Under the pieces are notes generated by a model. That model ran no database searches, had not been told where the DNA came from, and worked only from the letters and a program-made list of their open reading frames with translations. DNA of 64,000 nt, taken from assembly GCA_018242505.1 (NCBI GenBank), contig JAFEBU010000013.1, positions 1-64,000 on the forward strand, given 5' to 3'. The stretch comes from Pseudomonadota bacterium (GTDB taxonomy: Bacteria > Pseudomonadota > Alphaproteobacteria > Reyranellales > Reyranellaceae). Every line of letters begins with the position of its first letter. The first letter of the stretch is position 1. This document shows positions 16,123-24,293 of this stretch, piece by piece. The translations under genes and the position numbers were made by a program.

Positions 16123-17544
16123 CTATTTGAGATCCGAGCGAGCCAAGAATGCCGCCGCGAGCGAAGTCAAAAGGCGTTCACCGCCCGCGGGAGCAACAAA
16201 CGTGACGCCATGTGGCACACCCGCCACCGTCACGGCACTTGGGACGCTCACCGCAGCGAGCCCAAGCGGATTGGCAAAGTTAGTGTAGTACCCGTTATTG
16301 AAGTTCGGTGTCAGAGGGTCGTCGGCCACTTGTTTCAGGGTGAGAACGGTTCCAACTGTCGGAAGGAAGAGCGCATCATATCGCGCCCAGAAAGGCCGAA
16401 GGCGGGCTTTGGTGTCGGCAACCAGATACTGAGCGCGATAGGCATCGGCCGCCGAAAACCGTCTGCTGTCCAAGATCATTCGACGGATGAGCGGCAGCCC
16501 CGCATCTGGATGCTGCGTGAGAAAGCTGCCGACCGAAGCATCGCGCTCGGCAAGGAAGGGGCCGAAGAACATCAAGTCGTTGATGGCGGTGAAGGCACTG
16601 AAATCAACCTCGTCGACGTGATGGAACCTTGTTCGCACAGAGCCTAAGACCTTGTGAAAGAGATCCTCGACCTCCTTGTTGCCAAAGAAGCGAAGATCGC
16701 TGGGTTGCGGCACGGCCAACCGACAGTGGTAGGCGCTGGCTGCTGACGGCGCGATGCGGTCAATCGCATAGTTCGGGTCCGATAGACCATCTTCAGGATC
16801 GAATGCGGCCAACTCTTCCAAGACATGGAAAGCATCCTCAGGCGCCCGAGCATACACGGAGATCGTATCGAAACTTCGGCAAGCATAGATCATGCCGCGA
16901 CGGCTGAGAGCGCCCGGCGCGGGCTTCAATCCAGTAATGCCGCAATAGGAGGCCGGCACGCGGCCTGAGCCACCGGTATCGGTGCCAAGCGCAAAGGACG
17001 AGGTCCCCGTTGCCACGGAGACTGCTGCACCCGAACTCGATCCTCCGGTGATGTAGTCCGGGTTGTGCGGATTTCGCGGTACGCCATAGGGGCTGCGAAC
17101 GCCGACGAGGCCGGTGCAGAATTGGTCGAGGTTGGTTTTGCCGACGAACAGCGCACCTGCCGCCAAAGCACGCTTCACCACAGGGCTTGAGTCGTGCGGC
17201 GTATAAGCGAACTCAGGGCATGCGGCAGTCGTCGGAACGCCCGCCACGTCGATGCAGTCCTTGACACTGAAAATGACGCCGTAAAGCGGCAGCATGTCTA
17301 TTTCGCTAATCTTGGTATCCAGAGTCCGCGCAGCCGACATCGCTCGGCCGGGACCTATCGTCGAAATCCAGACGCCCGCCTGGTCGACATCCTTCAGACG
17401 AGACAGGACGTGTGCGATCACATCGGACGGAAGCAAATCGCCATTGCGATAAGCATTGCGTAGTGTCGTCGGTGAAATGTCTGCTATCGGTCGGCCCGAC
17501 CCTGAACCTGCGATGGTCGGTAGTCGGTCAAGCACAGAAACCAC
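16123..17544 (-). CDS. Allophanate-hydrolase-like amidase, amidase domain only (473 aa)
   Basis: Amidase-signature enzyme. Catalytic Lys95 in FSVKDCIDVAGVPTTAAC, the Ser-rich loop ITGGSSSGAAV (166-176) and nucleophile Ser193 in GTDTGGSGRVPA are all present. The motif set (KDCIDVAGVPTTAACPEFAY, TNLDQFCTGLVGVRSPYG) is that of AtzF/DUR1-type allophanate hydrolases, which release ammonia from allophanate. AtzF proteins are about 600 aa with a second C-terminal domain; this one stops at the end of the amidase part (FVAPAGGERLLTSLAAAFL), so it may act on another ureido compound. The start is GTG 17544 with GGGGAG upstream. An operator lies 67 bases before it. Confidence 0.83.
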   Translation of the reverse strand: MVSVLDRLPTIAGSGSGRPIADISPTTLRNAYRNGDLLPSDVIAHVLSRLKDVDQAGVWISTIGPGRAMSAARTLDTKISEIDMLPLYGVIFSVKDCIDVAGVPTTAACPEFAYTPHDSSPVVKRALAAGALFVGKTNLDQFCTGLVGVRSPYGVPRNPHNPDYITGGSSSGAAVSVATGTSSFALGTDTGGSGRVPASYCGITGLKPAPGALSRRGMIYACRSFDTISVYARAPEDAFHVLEELAAFDPEDGLSDPNYAIDRIAPSAASAYHCRLAVPQPSDLRFFGNKEVEDLFHKVLGSVRTRFHHVDEVDFSAFTAINDLMFFGPFLAERDASVGSFLTQHPDAGLPLIRRMILDSRRFSAADAYRAQYLVADTKARLRPFWARYDALFLPTVGTVLTLKQVADDPLTPNFNNGYYTNFANPLGLAAVSVPSAVTVAGVPHGVTFVAPAGGERLLTSLAAAFLARSDLK

Positions 17545-17610
17545 GTGCCTCTACTCCCCCCGTTTTCGCGCGAGCGGCGGCATAGGAGGGAAGGCTCGAC
17601 AAGTTATCCA

Positions 17611-17622
17611 GCAACTAATTGC
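17611..17622. promoter_or_regulatory. Palindromic operator GCAACTAATTGC upstream of the amidase
   Basis: The fourth copy of the island's palindrome, 67 bases before the amidase GTG. One base departs from perfect symmetry, and it matches the reverse complement of the 4737-4748 copy exactly. It marks the right-hand end of the probable regulon. Confidence 0.65.
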
Positions 17623-17742
17623 CAAACGGGCGAATCGCGCGCGCACATAAGCTTCCCCGGTGCCACGAGATCCTTAGGCGGCTGCACTTGGGCAGCCGCG
17701 CCAGCTATGGATCCGACCATAAACGCCCCAACAAGAGCACTA

Positions 17743-17935
17743 CTTCAACCTTGCCTACATCATTGCGCACGAAACCTATGAGGACATTGCTGACAAGGTC
17801 GTGCCGGAGCTGCAACGTCGCGGCGCCTATCCCGCGCGCTACGAACCGGGTCCGTTGCGCGAGAAGCTGTCACCGACGCACAAGCCGCATCTGATGGCGC
17901 CGCATCCGGGTGCGCAGTACCGGGCGGCGCCCTAA
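17743..17935 (+). pseudogene. 3' remnant of an NtaA/SnaA-type monooxygenase gene
   Basis: Encodes FNLAYIIAHETYED-IADKVV and onward to the stop codon, the last 63 residues of a flavin monooxygenase. It is a near copy of the 3' end of the intact gene at 50551-51918: counting by eye I find about ten mismatches over 193 bases, and homology ends exactly at the TAA. Nothing of the 5' part remains. It records a second, now deleted paralogue next to the amidase operator. Confidence 0.85.
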
Positions 17936-18534
17936 ACACAACTCGCAAACGGTCGTTCATGAAAGTCAACCGGAAATGCGCCGCTCCTCCTTGGCAAAGA
18001 AAATTTTCGCTGACATACCAACACTGATACCAACAGAGAATGGTTGTGAACGGGTTCGTTTCCGACAGTTGTGGTATTCCACGCCTTCGAGGACACTTCG
18101 CCGGAGAAGATCACCAGCGCCTTGCCCTGCGAACTCTGAAAGATGTCCGCTACTAGGCCGAGGTGGCACGAATCCGGCCCCATACCGGCCGACTGCGCGT
18201 ACGTAGCGATCCGGGCCACCTAGTCTCGCGGTAGGGCCATCACTTCGGAGGAGATGGATCGACGGCCACTAGGACCAAAACTCACACAATGTGCCGCGCC
18301 CTGTATCGGCAACGTAAAACGGTTCGTTAGAAATGGACCGTAACCTGGTGAGAACAAGTACGCTCTCCAACGGCGGCGGCCAGGCGCGTCGCACGAAATG
18401 GCAAATGACGATCTGCAATTCGATCATCGAACGGCGCACCAACGACCGGTCGGCGGCTAAAAGCAGGCGCTCCCGCGCTACAAACGTCCACTTGCGATGA
18501 AGTTTATGGCAACTCGGTCTTGCTCTGGCGTGGA
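17936..18534. other. Spacer of about 600 bases, no convincing gene
   Basis: A minus-strand frame at 17932-18219 (SAGMGPDSCHLGLVADIF and so on) has protein-like composition and may be the relic of a gene, but it has no ribosome site and a degraded C-terminus. The other frames overlap one another. No hairpin or repeat seen. Confidence 0.3.
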
Positions 18535-19233
18535 CTATAGCCGCCCGTTGGTCTGCTCCGCCCGAGCGTACGAGGGACGCTCGGTCACACGCGCATTGTA
18601 GGCGAGAACGGAGTTCGCCACGGGAATACCGTAGTGCACGGCCCAGGTGATGCAAGTCGACAGAAGGATATCGGCCGCCGTGAACCGCTCGCCCAGAATG
18701 TAGCTCGGGTTCGCCTCCAACGCCCGCTCGACGGTGCGCATCTGCTTCTGGAAATAGATGGCCGCCGCCTCGACCGCGACCGGCGCCTCACCGTAAGTTT
18801 GGCGCATGTCATTGTGACGGCGCATGACGTAGAGCGAGGTCTCGTCGAGTTCGCCCAAGACGAAGAAGCACCACTCCAGACAGCGCGCTCTTCCCCTAGG
18901 TTCGCCAGGAACCAAGCGATTGTGGTCCTGTCCATAGGTCTCGGAGAGATACCATATAATCGCGGCACTTTCGGTCAGCACCAACTGATTGTCCTGAAGC
19001 AAGGGTACCTTCTGCCGAGCAGTAAGAGCTGTGAATTCGGGAGTTCGGGTTTCACCTGAACGCGGGCTGATCGCCCGGCATTCGAAATCCAGATCGAGTT
19101 CGTGAAGCGCCCAGTGTGGACGGATTGTCCGGCTGGTGCCGACGCCCCACAGAATGCGCGTCGGCATCCCGCCTACCGTTTCGGCCGTGGGTCGGGCTAC
19201 GCTGGTTGTGTCTGCCGGAATCATACTACTCAT
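18535..19233 (-). CDS. Glutathione S-transferase family protein (232 aa)
   Basis: Cytosolic GST: N-terminal thioredoxin-like domain (ILWGVGTSRTIRPHWALHEL, then KVPLLQD with the cis-Pro and LTESAAIIWYL, the gamma-Glu recognition SxAI motif), followed by an all-helical C-terminal domain (YILGERFTAADILL). The catalytic Ser/Thr is probably in GTSRT. It would conjugate glutathione to electrophiles or isomerise an intermediate. ATG 19233 has GGAGAG at good spacing; ATG 19167 would give a more typical length, so the start is uncertain. Stands alone, divergent from the LuxR gene. Confidence 0.85.
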   Translation of the reverse strand: MSSMIPADTTSVARPTAETVGGMPTRILWGVGTSRTIRPHWALHELDLDFECRAISPRSGETRTPEFTALTARQKVPLLQDNQLVLTESAAIIWYLSETYGQDHNRLVPGEPRGRARCLEWCFFVLGELDETSLYVMRRHNDMRQTYGEAPVAVEAAAIYFQKQMRTVERALEANPSYILGERFTAADILLSTCITWAVHYGIPVANSVLAYNARVTERPSYARAEQTNGRL

Positions 19234-19531
19234 CGTTCTCTCCATCGTTCGAGCCGGCGGCTGTCACCGGTGTTGCGACCGAGAGTTAATTGGTTCGTCG
19301 AGAGGTCCGCATCATCACAACTGATGAGCAGAAGAGCGTTGCGCTCGGAGCATTGTCGGATTGCTGCATCTTCTTTCAACATCAGACGAAATTGATCCCG
19401 CTTTCGAGTTCAGCCCCCCAAAAGCCCCCTCTGTGCCCTGCCCTTGCCGCACTGGCGCACCCTTTGCCGGTTGCGCCTAAGGGGTGGCGGCTCGTACCTT
19501 ATGGTCACAGGCTTGAGGAGCGGAGCGCGGC

Positions 19532-20719
19532 GTGGCCGATACGGAACGCGAACTGGCCGATTGTGTCGGGGCCATCTATGAGGCAGCGGCAAACGGCGAA
19601 AGCTGGGAAGACGTTGGCGCGCGCCTGTGCCGACTGACCGGAGCGCAACGGGCAATGCTACGCATGAGCAACGGGAGCGCGGCGCCCCCGGGCAATCTCC
19701 TGATGGCTCCGGACGAAAGCGAGACGATCTATCTCGCATACTACCACCAACTGAACCCCTATTTCGGGCGCGCCCGGCGCGACTTTGCCGATGCCCGAAC
19801 GAGGCATTTGGCTACGGTAAGGTTCGGGCCGGAGCTGGTCCCGGAGCAGGCGTTTCTACGCAGCGAATTCTACTGCGACTATGCGCGTCATCATGAGCGG
19901 CGGCACCTGTTGGCTGGGATGATCGGGCTCGGTAATGTGATGCCGTTCGGGCTTTTTCGCGCCGACGACGCCCGGCCGTTTGGCACGCACGAGAGACGTC
20001 TCGTACAAACAGTACTGCCGCATCTACAGCGTGCGCTCGAGTTGCGCGCACGCCTGGGTCTGACCTCACAGGCGGCCTGGGCGACCAGGGCAGCGCTCGA
20101 CGCGCTACCGCTTGGCGTCGCGATCGTTGATGCGGGCTTGCGCATTCATTTCGCCAATGAGGCTGGTCGCAGGGATTTTTCCCGCACCGATTTCGGCTTG
20201 CGTGCCCTGCGCTCGGGGCCGCATGCCGGAAGCGGCGTTTATCTTGCCGCCTCGGCCAAGCATGATGCGGCGACGCTCAGACGGCTGGTCGCCTCCGCCA
20301 TCGCAGGTCATTCTGGCGGCTCGATGCGTGTCGCGAACCCCGACATGTCGTCCTGTGCAGTGCTGGTGTCGCCGGCACCCCGAGGAATCTCGACCGACCA
20401 TGCCGTGCCGGGCGACAAGGGTCTTGCCGATGATCTTGCGATGGTCGTAATCCGCGATCTCAGCCGAGTTGCCGCTCCATCACCGGTAATGCTGTGCGAA
20501 GTGTTTGGGTTGAGCCGGGCCGAAGCTGATGTCGCTGCCGCACTTTCGGGCGGGGCCAGCGCGGAAGATGTAGCACAGGAGCGCAAGGTTTCGCTTGCAA
20601 CGGTGCGTAGTCAGATTCGGTCCATTCTCGGCAAGTCGGGCAGCGAGAATCTTCGCGACTTCGAGCGCTCAATGGCGTCCCTAGCGATGATGACGCCCTG
20701 TAGCCCAGGCGACCGCTAG
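19532..20719 (+). CDS. LuxR-type helix-turn-helix regulator (395 aa)
   Basis: The C-terminal 60 residues form a LuxR HTH (FGLSRAEADVAAALSGGASA, then RKVSLATVRSQIRSILGKSG). The N-terminal 300 residues contain no recognised autoinducer-binding or receiver domain; a PAS-like stretch (ALPLGVAIVDAGLRIHFAN) sits at about 190-215. GTG 19532 follows GAGGAGCGGAG. It precedes the AEC transporter/M20D/UbiXD cluster on the same strand and probably controls it (inference from position). Confidence 0.8.
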   Translation: MADTERELADCVGAIYEAAANGESWEDVGARLCRLTGAQRAMLRMSNGSAAPPGNLLMAPDESETIYLAYYHQLNPYFGRARRDFADARTRHLATVRFGPELVPEQAFLRSEFYCDYARHHERRHLLAGMIGLGNVMPFGLFRADDARPFGTHERRLVQTVLPHLQRALELRARLGLTSQAAWATRAALDALPLGVAIVDAGLRIHFANEAGRRDFSRTDFGLRALRSGPHAGSGVYLAASAKHDAATLRRLVASAIAGHSGGSMRVANPDMSSCAVLVSPAPRGISTDHAVPGDKGLADDLAMVVIRDLSRVAAPSPVMLCEVFGLSRAEADVAAALSGGASAEDVAQERKVSLATVRSQIRSILGKSGSENLRDFERSMASLAMMTPCSPGDR

Positions 20720-20795
20720 GACAAGCTGAAACCAAATCGAAACAGCCCCGTCGTCCGGTTGAGCGAAAACGCTACCAAGGAAGATCAGGATTCGG

Positions 20796-20826
20796 GGATC
20801 AAGCCACGATCACGCGGCCTTGATCC
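20796..20826. repeat. Inverted repeat between luxR-type gene and AEC gene
   Basis: GGATCAAG (20796-20803) and CTTGATCC (20819-20826) are perfect complements separated by 15 bases. No T-run follows, so it is more likely a regulator site or weak hairpin than a strong terminator. Confidence 0.4.
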
Positions 20827-20922
20827 ATTTACGGCGAAGCCGACCAAATCCATCATCAGTTGTGAGGATGTCGTCCGCGCTTTACGCGCCTAGCAGTCGC
20901 TTGCATCGAATGCGGGTCGACT

Positions 20923-21828
20923 ATGCAGCAAATCTTGCTGATCTTTACATGTCTGGGCGCCGGCATTGCGTTGCGCTTGTCCGGACGGCTACCGAACAAT
21001 GCCACCAAGGTGCTCGGTGGCTTCGTGATCAACGTTGCACTGCCGGCTGCTGCCCTGCGCAGCGTCCATGAACTTGCGCTGCACCGCGACTGGTGGCTAG
21101 CCGCGGCGACGCCATGGATCGGTGCAGTGCTCGCCATCTTCGTAATTGTTCCGCTCTGCCGCGCATTCGGATGGACATCGCAGCGCGCCGGCTCGTTGCT
21201 GCTCGTCGCAGGCTGGGGCAACACCTCTTTCGTCGGCCTGCCGATGATCGCCGCTTTCGTCGGCGGCCAGTGGCTCGGACTCGGCATCGTCATCGACCTG
21301 TTTGGATCCTATCTCGCGCTATCGACGCTTGGCCTTGCAATGGCCAGCATCGCCAGCGTGGGAAAGTTGGACTGGCGCACGATCGCTAGACGCATTGTGA
21401 CCTTTCCGCCCTTCATCGCGATCCTGGCCGCCTTCGCCACCAACCACCTGGGCCGGCCTGAATGGTTCACGCAGATCGTGACCGCGCTCGCTGACACGTT
21501 GACGCCGCTAGCGCTGGCGGCCGTGGGATTTGCGCTGCGTTTTGACTCCATCTCGGGCCGGCTTGCCGCGCTTGGCGTGGGCCTCGCCTTCAGATTGGTT
21601 GCAGCACCGCTCTCTATTGTTCTGATGTACCTCGCGCTACGCAGCGCGGGCGATCACGTTGCCAAGGTGGCAATGCTGGAAATGGCGATGCCGCCGATGC
21701 TTGGCGCCAGCATCATCGCTATCGACAACGACCTCGAGCCCGACCTAGTCGCCCTTGTGATCAGCGTCGGCGTGCCGCTGTCCATGCTGACTGCGTGGGC
21801 CTGGTGGTCGGTCATCGCGGCGCTCTGA
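20923..21828 (+). CDS. AEC-family (auxin efflux carrier-like) transporter (301 aa)
   Basis: Ten hydrophobic segments arranged in two halves, with the family's mid-protein GWGNTSFVGLPMIAAF motif in the first half and MAMPPMLGASIIAI in the second. AEC proteins move small organic acids, for example malonate or malate, and indole-acetate in plants. Normal length. It heads a gene run with two tiny genes, an M20D amidohydrolase and UbiX/UbiD, so an aromatic or acyl acid is a reasonable guess for cargo; direction of transport unknown. Confidence 0.87.
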   Translation: MQQILLIFTCLGAGIALRLSGRLPNNATKVLGGFVINVALPAAALRSVHELALHRDWWLAAATPWIGAVLAIFVIVPLCRAFGWTSQRAGSLLLVAGWGNTSFVGLPMIAAFVGGQWLGLGIVIDLFGSYLALSTLGLAMASIASVGKLDWRTIARRIVTFPPFIAILAAFATNHLGRPEWFTQIVTALADTLTPLALAAVGFALRFDSISGRLAALGVGLAFRLVAAPLSIVLMYLALRSAGDHVAKVAMLEMAMPPMLGASIIAIDNDLEPDLVALVISVGVPLSMLTAWAWWSVIAAL

Positions 21829-21883
21829 GCTGAATGTATCAGACTGATGGGATCAAGAAGCCCGCAAAGATGGAGAATAGCTA

Positions 21884-22060
21884 ATGGCTAATTTATCCGA
21901 AGATGAGCTTCATGAGGATTTTGGCACCTGGCCTTTCGGACACGCGCCCTGTGGAGGCGCCGATTTCGGCGAAGTTCGCGCTGGCGCCGAGCGGTTGGCG
22001 GAGGAGGCGGCTGCCACACTGGCGAAGTGGCTGGATCGGCAATTCGGACAGCAATCGTGA
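21884..22060 (+). CDS. 58-aa small protein, coupled to next gene
   Basis: ATG 21884 has GGAGAA upstream at good spacing. The product starts MANLSEDELHEDFGTW, is acidic at the N-terminus and helical at the C-terminus (ERLAEEAAATLAKWLDRQFG), with a single Cys. Its last codons overlap the GTG of the next gene (GTGA), the pattern of translational coupling. Too short for routine gene calls. Lies 55 bases after the AEC gene. Function unknown. Confidence 0.6.
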   Translation: MANLSEDELHEDFGTWPFGHAPCGGADFGEVRAGAERLAEEAAATLAKWLDRQFGQQS

Positions 22061-22290
22061 GGGATGTCGCGATTAACATGCCCGGCGCATGGCAGCATTC
22101 GTGCGCCTATTGCATCGGTAGCTCGGCCGCTGGGCGGGAGCGCCTGCGGCAACTCCAATTGCTGGCGCTGCTCGAACATCCCGGTGCGATGCCGGCAAAG
22201 CACGCTTTGCGTATCGCGCGTCAGCTTCTGGTCCGGCTGGACCAAAGACCCACGTTGCGATGCGAACTCCTTCAGGGAACACGATCATGA
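22057..22290 (+). CDS. 77-aa small protein with CxxC, coupled to M20D gene
   Basis: GTG 22057 overlaps the TGA of the 58-aa gene, and its own TGA overlaps the ATG of the M20D hydrolase (ATGA at 22287-22290). The product has a CAYC motif near residue 20 and is otherwise helical and basic (AGRERLRQLQLLALLEHPGA). Coupling on both sides argues strongly that it is translated. It could be a small accessory subunit or metal/redox partner; no family recognised. Confidence 0.6.
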   Translation: MRDVAINMPGAWQHSCAYCIGSSAAGRERLRQLQLLALLEHPGAMPAKHALRIARQLLVRLDQRPTLRCELLQGTRS

Positions 22291-23534
22291 AATTGACGCC
22301 ATCGGACGACCTGCTCGCCGAGCTTGAAGTAATTTATCGGGACCTGCATGCCAATCCGGAGCTTTCGATGCAGGAACATCGCACCGCGGATATCGCGGCC
22401 GCCTGGCTCGGCCGGCATGGCTACGAGGTGACGGTTGGCATCGGCGGCACCGGCGTTGTCGGCGTGCTGCGCAATGGCAGCGGCGCCACGGTCCTGCTTC
22501 GCGCCGACATGGACGCCTTGCCGGTCGAGGAAGCGACCGGGCTCGCCTATGCGAGCCGCGCAACCGGTACCGATCGCTTCGGCCATCACGGCTTCGTGGC
22601 CCACGCCTGCGGCCACGACATGCACGTCGCGTGGCTGCTAGGCGTTACGCGGCTGTTGGCGGAACATAAGTCCGCTTGGTGTGGCACGGTGATCGCTGTG
22701 TTCCAGCCCGGCGAGGAGACGGGACAGGGCGCGCGCGCCATGATCGAGGACGGCATGGTGCGTCGCTTTCCCCAGCCTGACGTCGCGCTCGGCCAGCATG
22801 TGGTGCCCGCGCCCGCGGGCACCGTGGGCTGGTGCGCCGATACGGTCATGGCTGCTTCCGATAGCTGGGAGGTCACGCTGTTCGGCCGCGGCGCGCACGG
22901 CTCGATGCCGCAGAAAAGCATCGATCCGATCGTGATGGCCGCCTCTGCCGTCATGCGCCTGCAGGGCGTCGTCGCCCGCGAGGTCTCGATGTCCGATCAG
23001 GCGGTGGTTACCATCGGCGCGCTTCAGGCCGGCAGCGCCGAAAACGTCATTCCGGACCAAGCCATGCTTCGCCTCAACGTGCGCAGCTTCAAGGATGCTG
23101 TGCGCTCACGTGTACTGGCCGCCATCCGTCGCATCATCGAGGCCGAGTCGGTGGCGTCCGGCGCGCCGAAAGCGCCTGATATCTCGGTACTCGGCGAGCA
23201 TCCGGTTACGCGCAATGACGACGCGGCCGTGCGCAGGGTGGCGGATGCGTTCGAGTGTCGCTTCGGCAAAGACCGCGTTCAGGAGGTGGCGCCCTCGTCG
23301 GCCAGCGAGGACTTTGGGCTTTTCGGCGCTGCCTGGGGCGTGCCTTCCGTATTCTGGTTCGTCGGCGGTACCGATCCACAACGTTTCGCGGCCGCGATGG
23401 CCGCAGGCAAGCTCGAAGAGCTGCCGGGCAATCACGCTCCTGATTTCGCGCCCGTCATCCATCCGACCTTGCGCACGGGCATTGAGACGACGCTGACGGC
23501 GGCCGGCCTCTGGTTGGCGAACACGAAAGCGTGA
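22287..23534 (+). CDS. M20D amidohydrolase (hippurate / IAA-amide hydrolase type), 415 aa
   Basis: Metallo-amidohydrolase of the M20D group that cleaves N-acyl or aryl amides of amino acids. Motifs: LLRADMDALPVEE (metal Asp), HACGHDMHVAWLLG (Cys and two His), FQPGEETGQGARAM (general-base Glu), GRGAHGSMPQ (dimer-domain His), and SSASEDFGLF (last metal ligands). ATG 22287 overlaps the previous stop; the frame also opens at 22260, but that start would lie inside the 77-aa gene. UbiX and UbiD follow 93 bases later, suggesting amide cleavage followed by decarboxylation of the released acid. Confidence 0.9.
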   Translation: MKLTPSDDLLAELEVIYRDLHANPELSMQEHRTADIAAAWLGRHGYEVTVGIGGTGVVGVLRNGSGATVLLRADMDALPVEEATGLAYASRATGTDRFGHHGFVAHACGHDMHVAWLLGVTRLLAEHKSAWCGTVIAVFQPGEETGQGARAMIEDGMVRRFPQPDVALGQHVVPAPAGTVGWCADTVMAASDSWEVTLFGRGAHGSMPQKSIDPIVMAASAVMRLQGVVAREVSMSDQAVVTIGALQAGSAENVIPDQAMLRLNVRSFKDAVRSRVLAAIRRIIEAESVASGAPKAPDISVLGEHPVTRNDDAAVRRVADAFECRFGKDRVQEVAPSSASEDFGLFGAAWGVPSVFWFVGGTDPQRFAAAMAAGKLEELPGNHAPDFAPVIHPTLRTGIETTLTAAGLWLANTKA

Positions 23535-23627
23535 CCGCTCTGACGTGGCATCCATCATCAAAACTGACGATGTGGCATCGGTCATGAACCTCTAACAATT
23601 GCGCCGTCGATCACACGGATATTTCCA

Positions 23628-24293
23628 ATGCACACACATCTTTCCGGTGCGCCGCGGCGCCGCATGATCGTCGGGATCAGCGGTGCAACCGGCATCATCT
23701 ATGGGCTGCGGCTTCTGGCGACTCTGCGCGAGCTCGACATCGAGACTCATCTCGTGATGACAAAGGCCGGTGAACGAACGCTGGCCTATGAAACAGATCT
23801 GAAAGTGCGGGAAGTCCGGCAGTCGGCCGACTTCTGCTACTCCGACAGCGATATCGGAGCGACCATCGCATCGGGTTCTTTCCCCACCATGGGCATAATC
23901 GTAGCACCATGCTCGGTGCGGAGCCTGTCCGCGATCGCCAGCGGCAATACCGACGGACTTTTGTCACGCTCCGCCGACGTGTGTTTGAAGGAGCGTCGGC
24001 GTGTGGTGTTGTTGTTCCGCGAGGCACCGCTCCATACTGGCCACATCCGTTCGATGGCGGCCGCCACCGAGAACGGTGCCATTGTCTTCCCGCCGGTGCC
24101 AGCCTTCTACGATCGGCCGCAATCGCTGGACGACATGGTCGATCACACCGTCGGGCGCGTGCTCGATCTCTACGACATCGACGCCGGACTGGTGCGCCGC
24201 TGGACTGGCCGTCCGCCTGCGCATGCCAAGGCATCCCTAAACGTCGTGGTTTCCAACGATCAGGTCACAAAGGAGGCTTCACCATGCCGTTAA
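23628..24293 (+). CDS. UbiX-family flavin prenyltransferase (221 aa)
   Basis: Makes prenylated FMN, the cofactor of UbiD decarboxylases, from FMN and dimethylallyl phosphate. The flavin-binding start MIVGISGATGIIYGLRLL and the IVAPCSVRSLSAIASG, LFREAPLHTGHIRSM loops are typical. ATG 23628 gives a 12-residue extension; ATG 23664 is an alternative. Its end overlaps the UbiD start by ten bases, so enzyme and cofactor supplier are coupled. Confidence 0.92.
   Translation: MHTHLSGAPRRRMIVGISGATGIIYGLRLLATLRELDIETHLVMTKAGERTLAYETDLKVREVRQSADFCYSDSDIGATIASGSFPTMGIIVAPCSVRSLSAIASGNTDGLLSRSADVCLKERRRVVLLFREAPLHTGHIRSMAAATENGAIVFPPVPAFYDRPQSLDDMVDHTVGRVLDLYDIDAGLVRRWTGRPPAHAKASLNVVVSNDQVTKEASPCR

Noticed and set aside
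19280..19296. GAGTTAATTGG upstream of the LuxR gene as a CRP/FNR-type site
   Set aside because: Only one half site resembles the motif and there is no symmetry.
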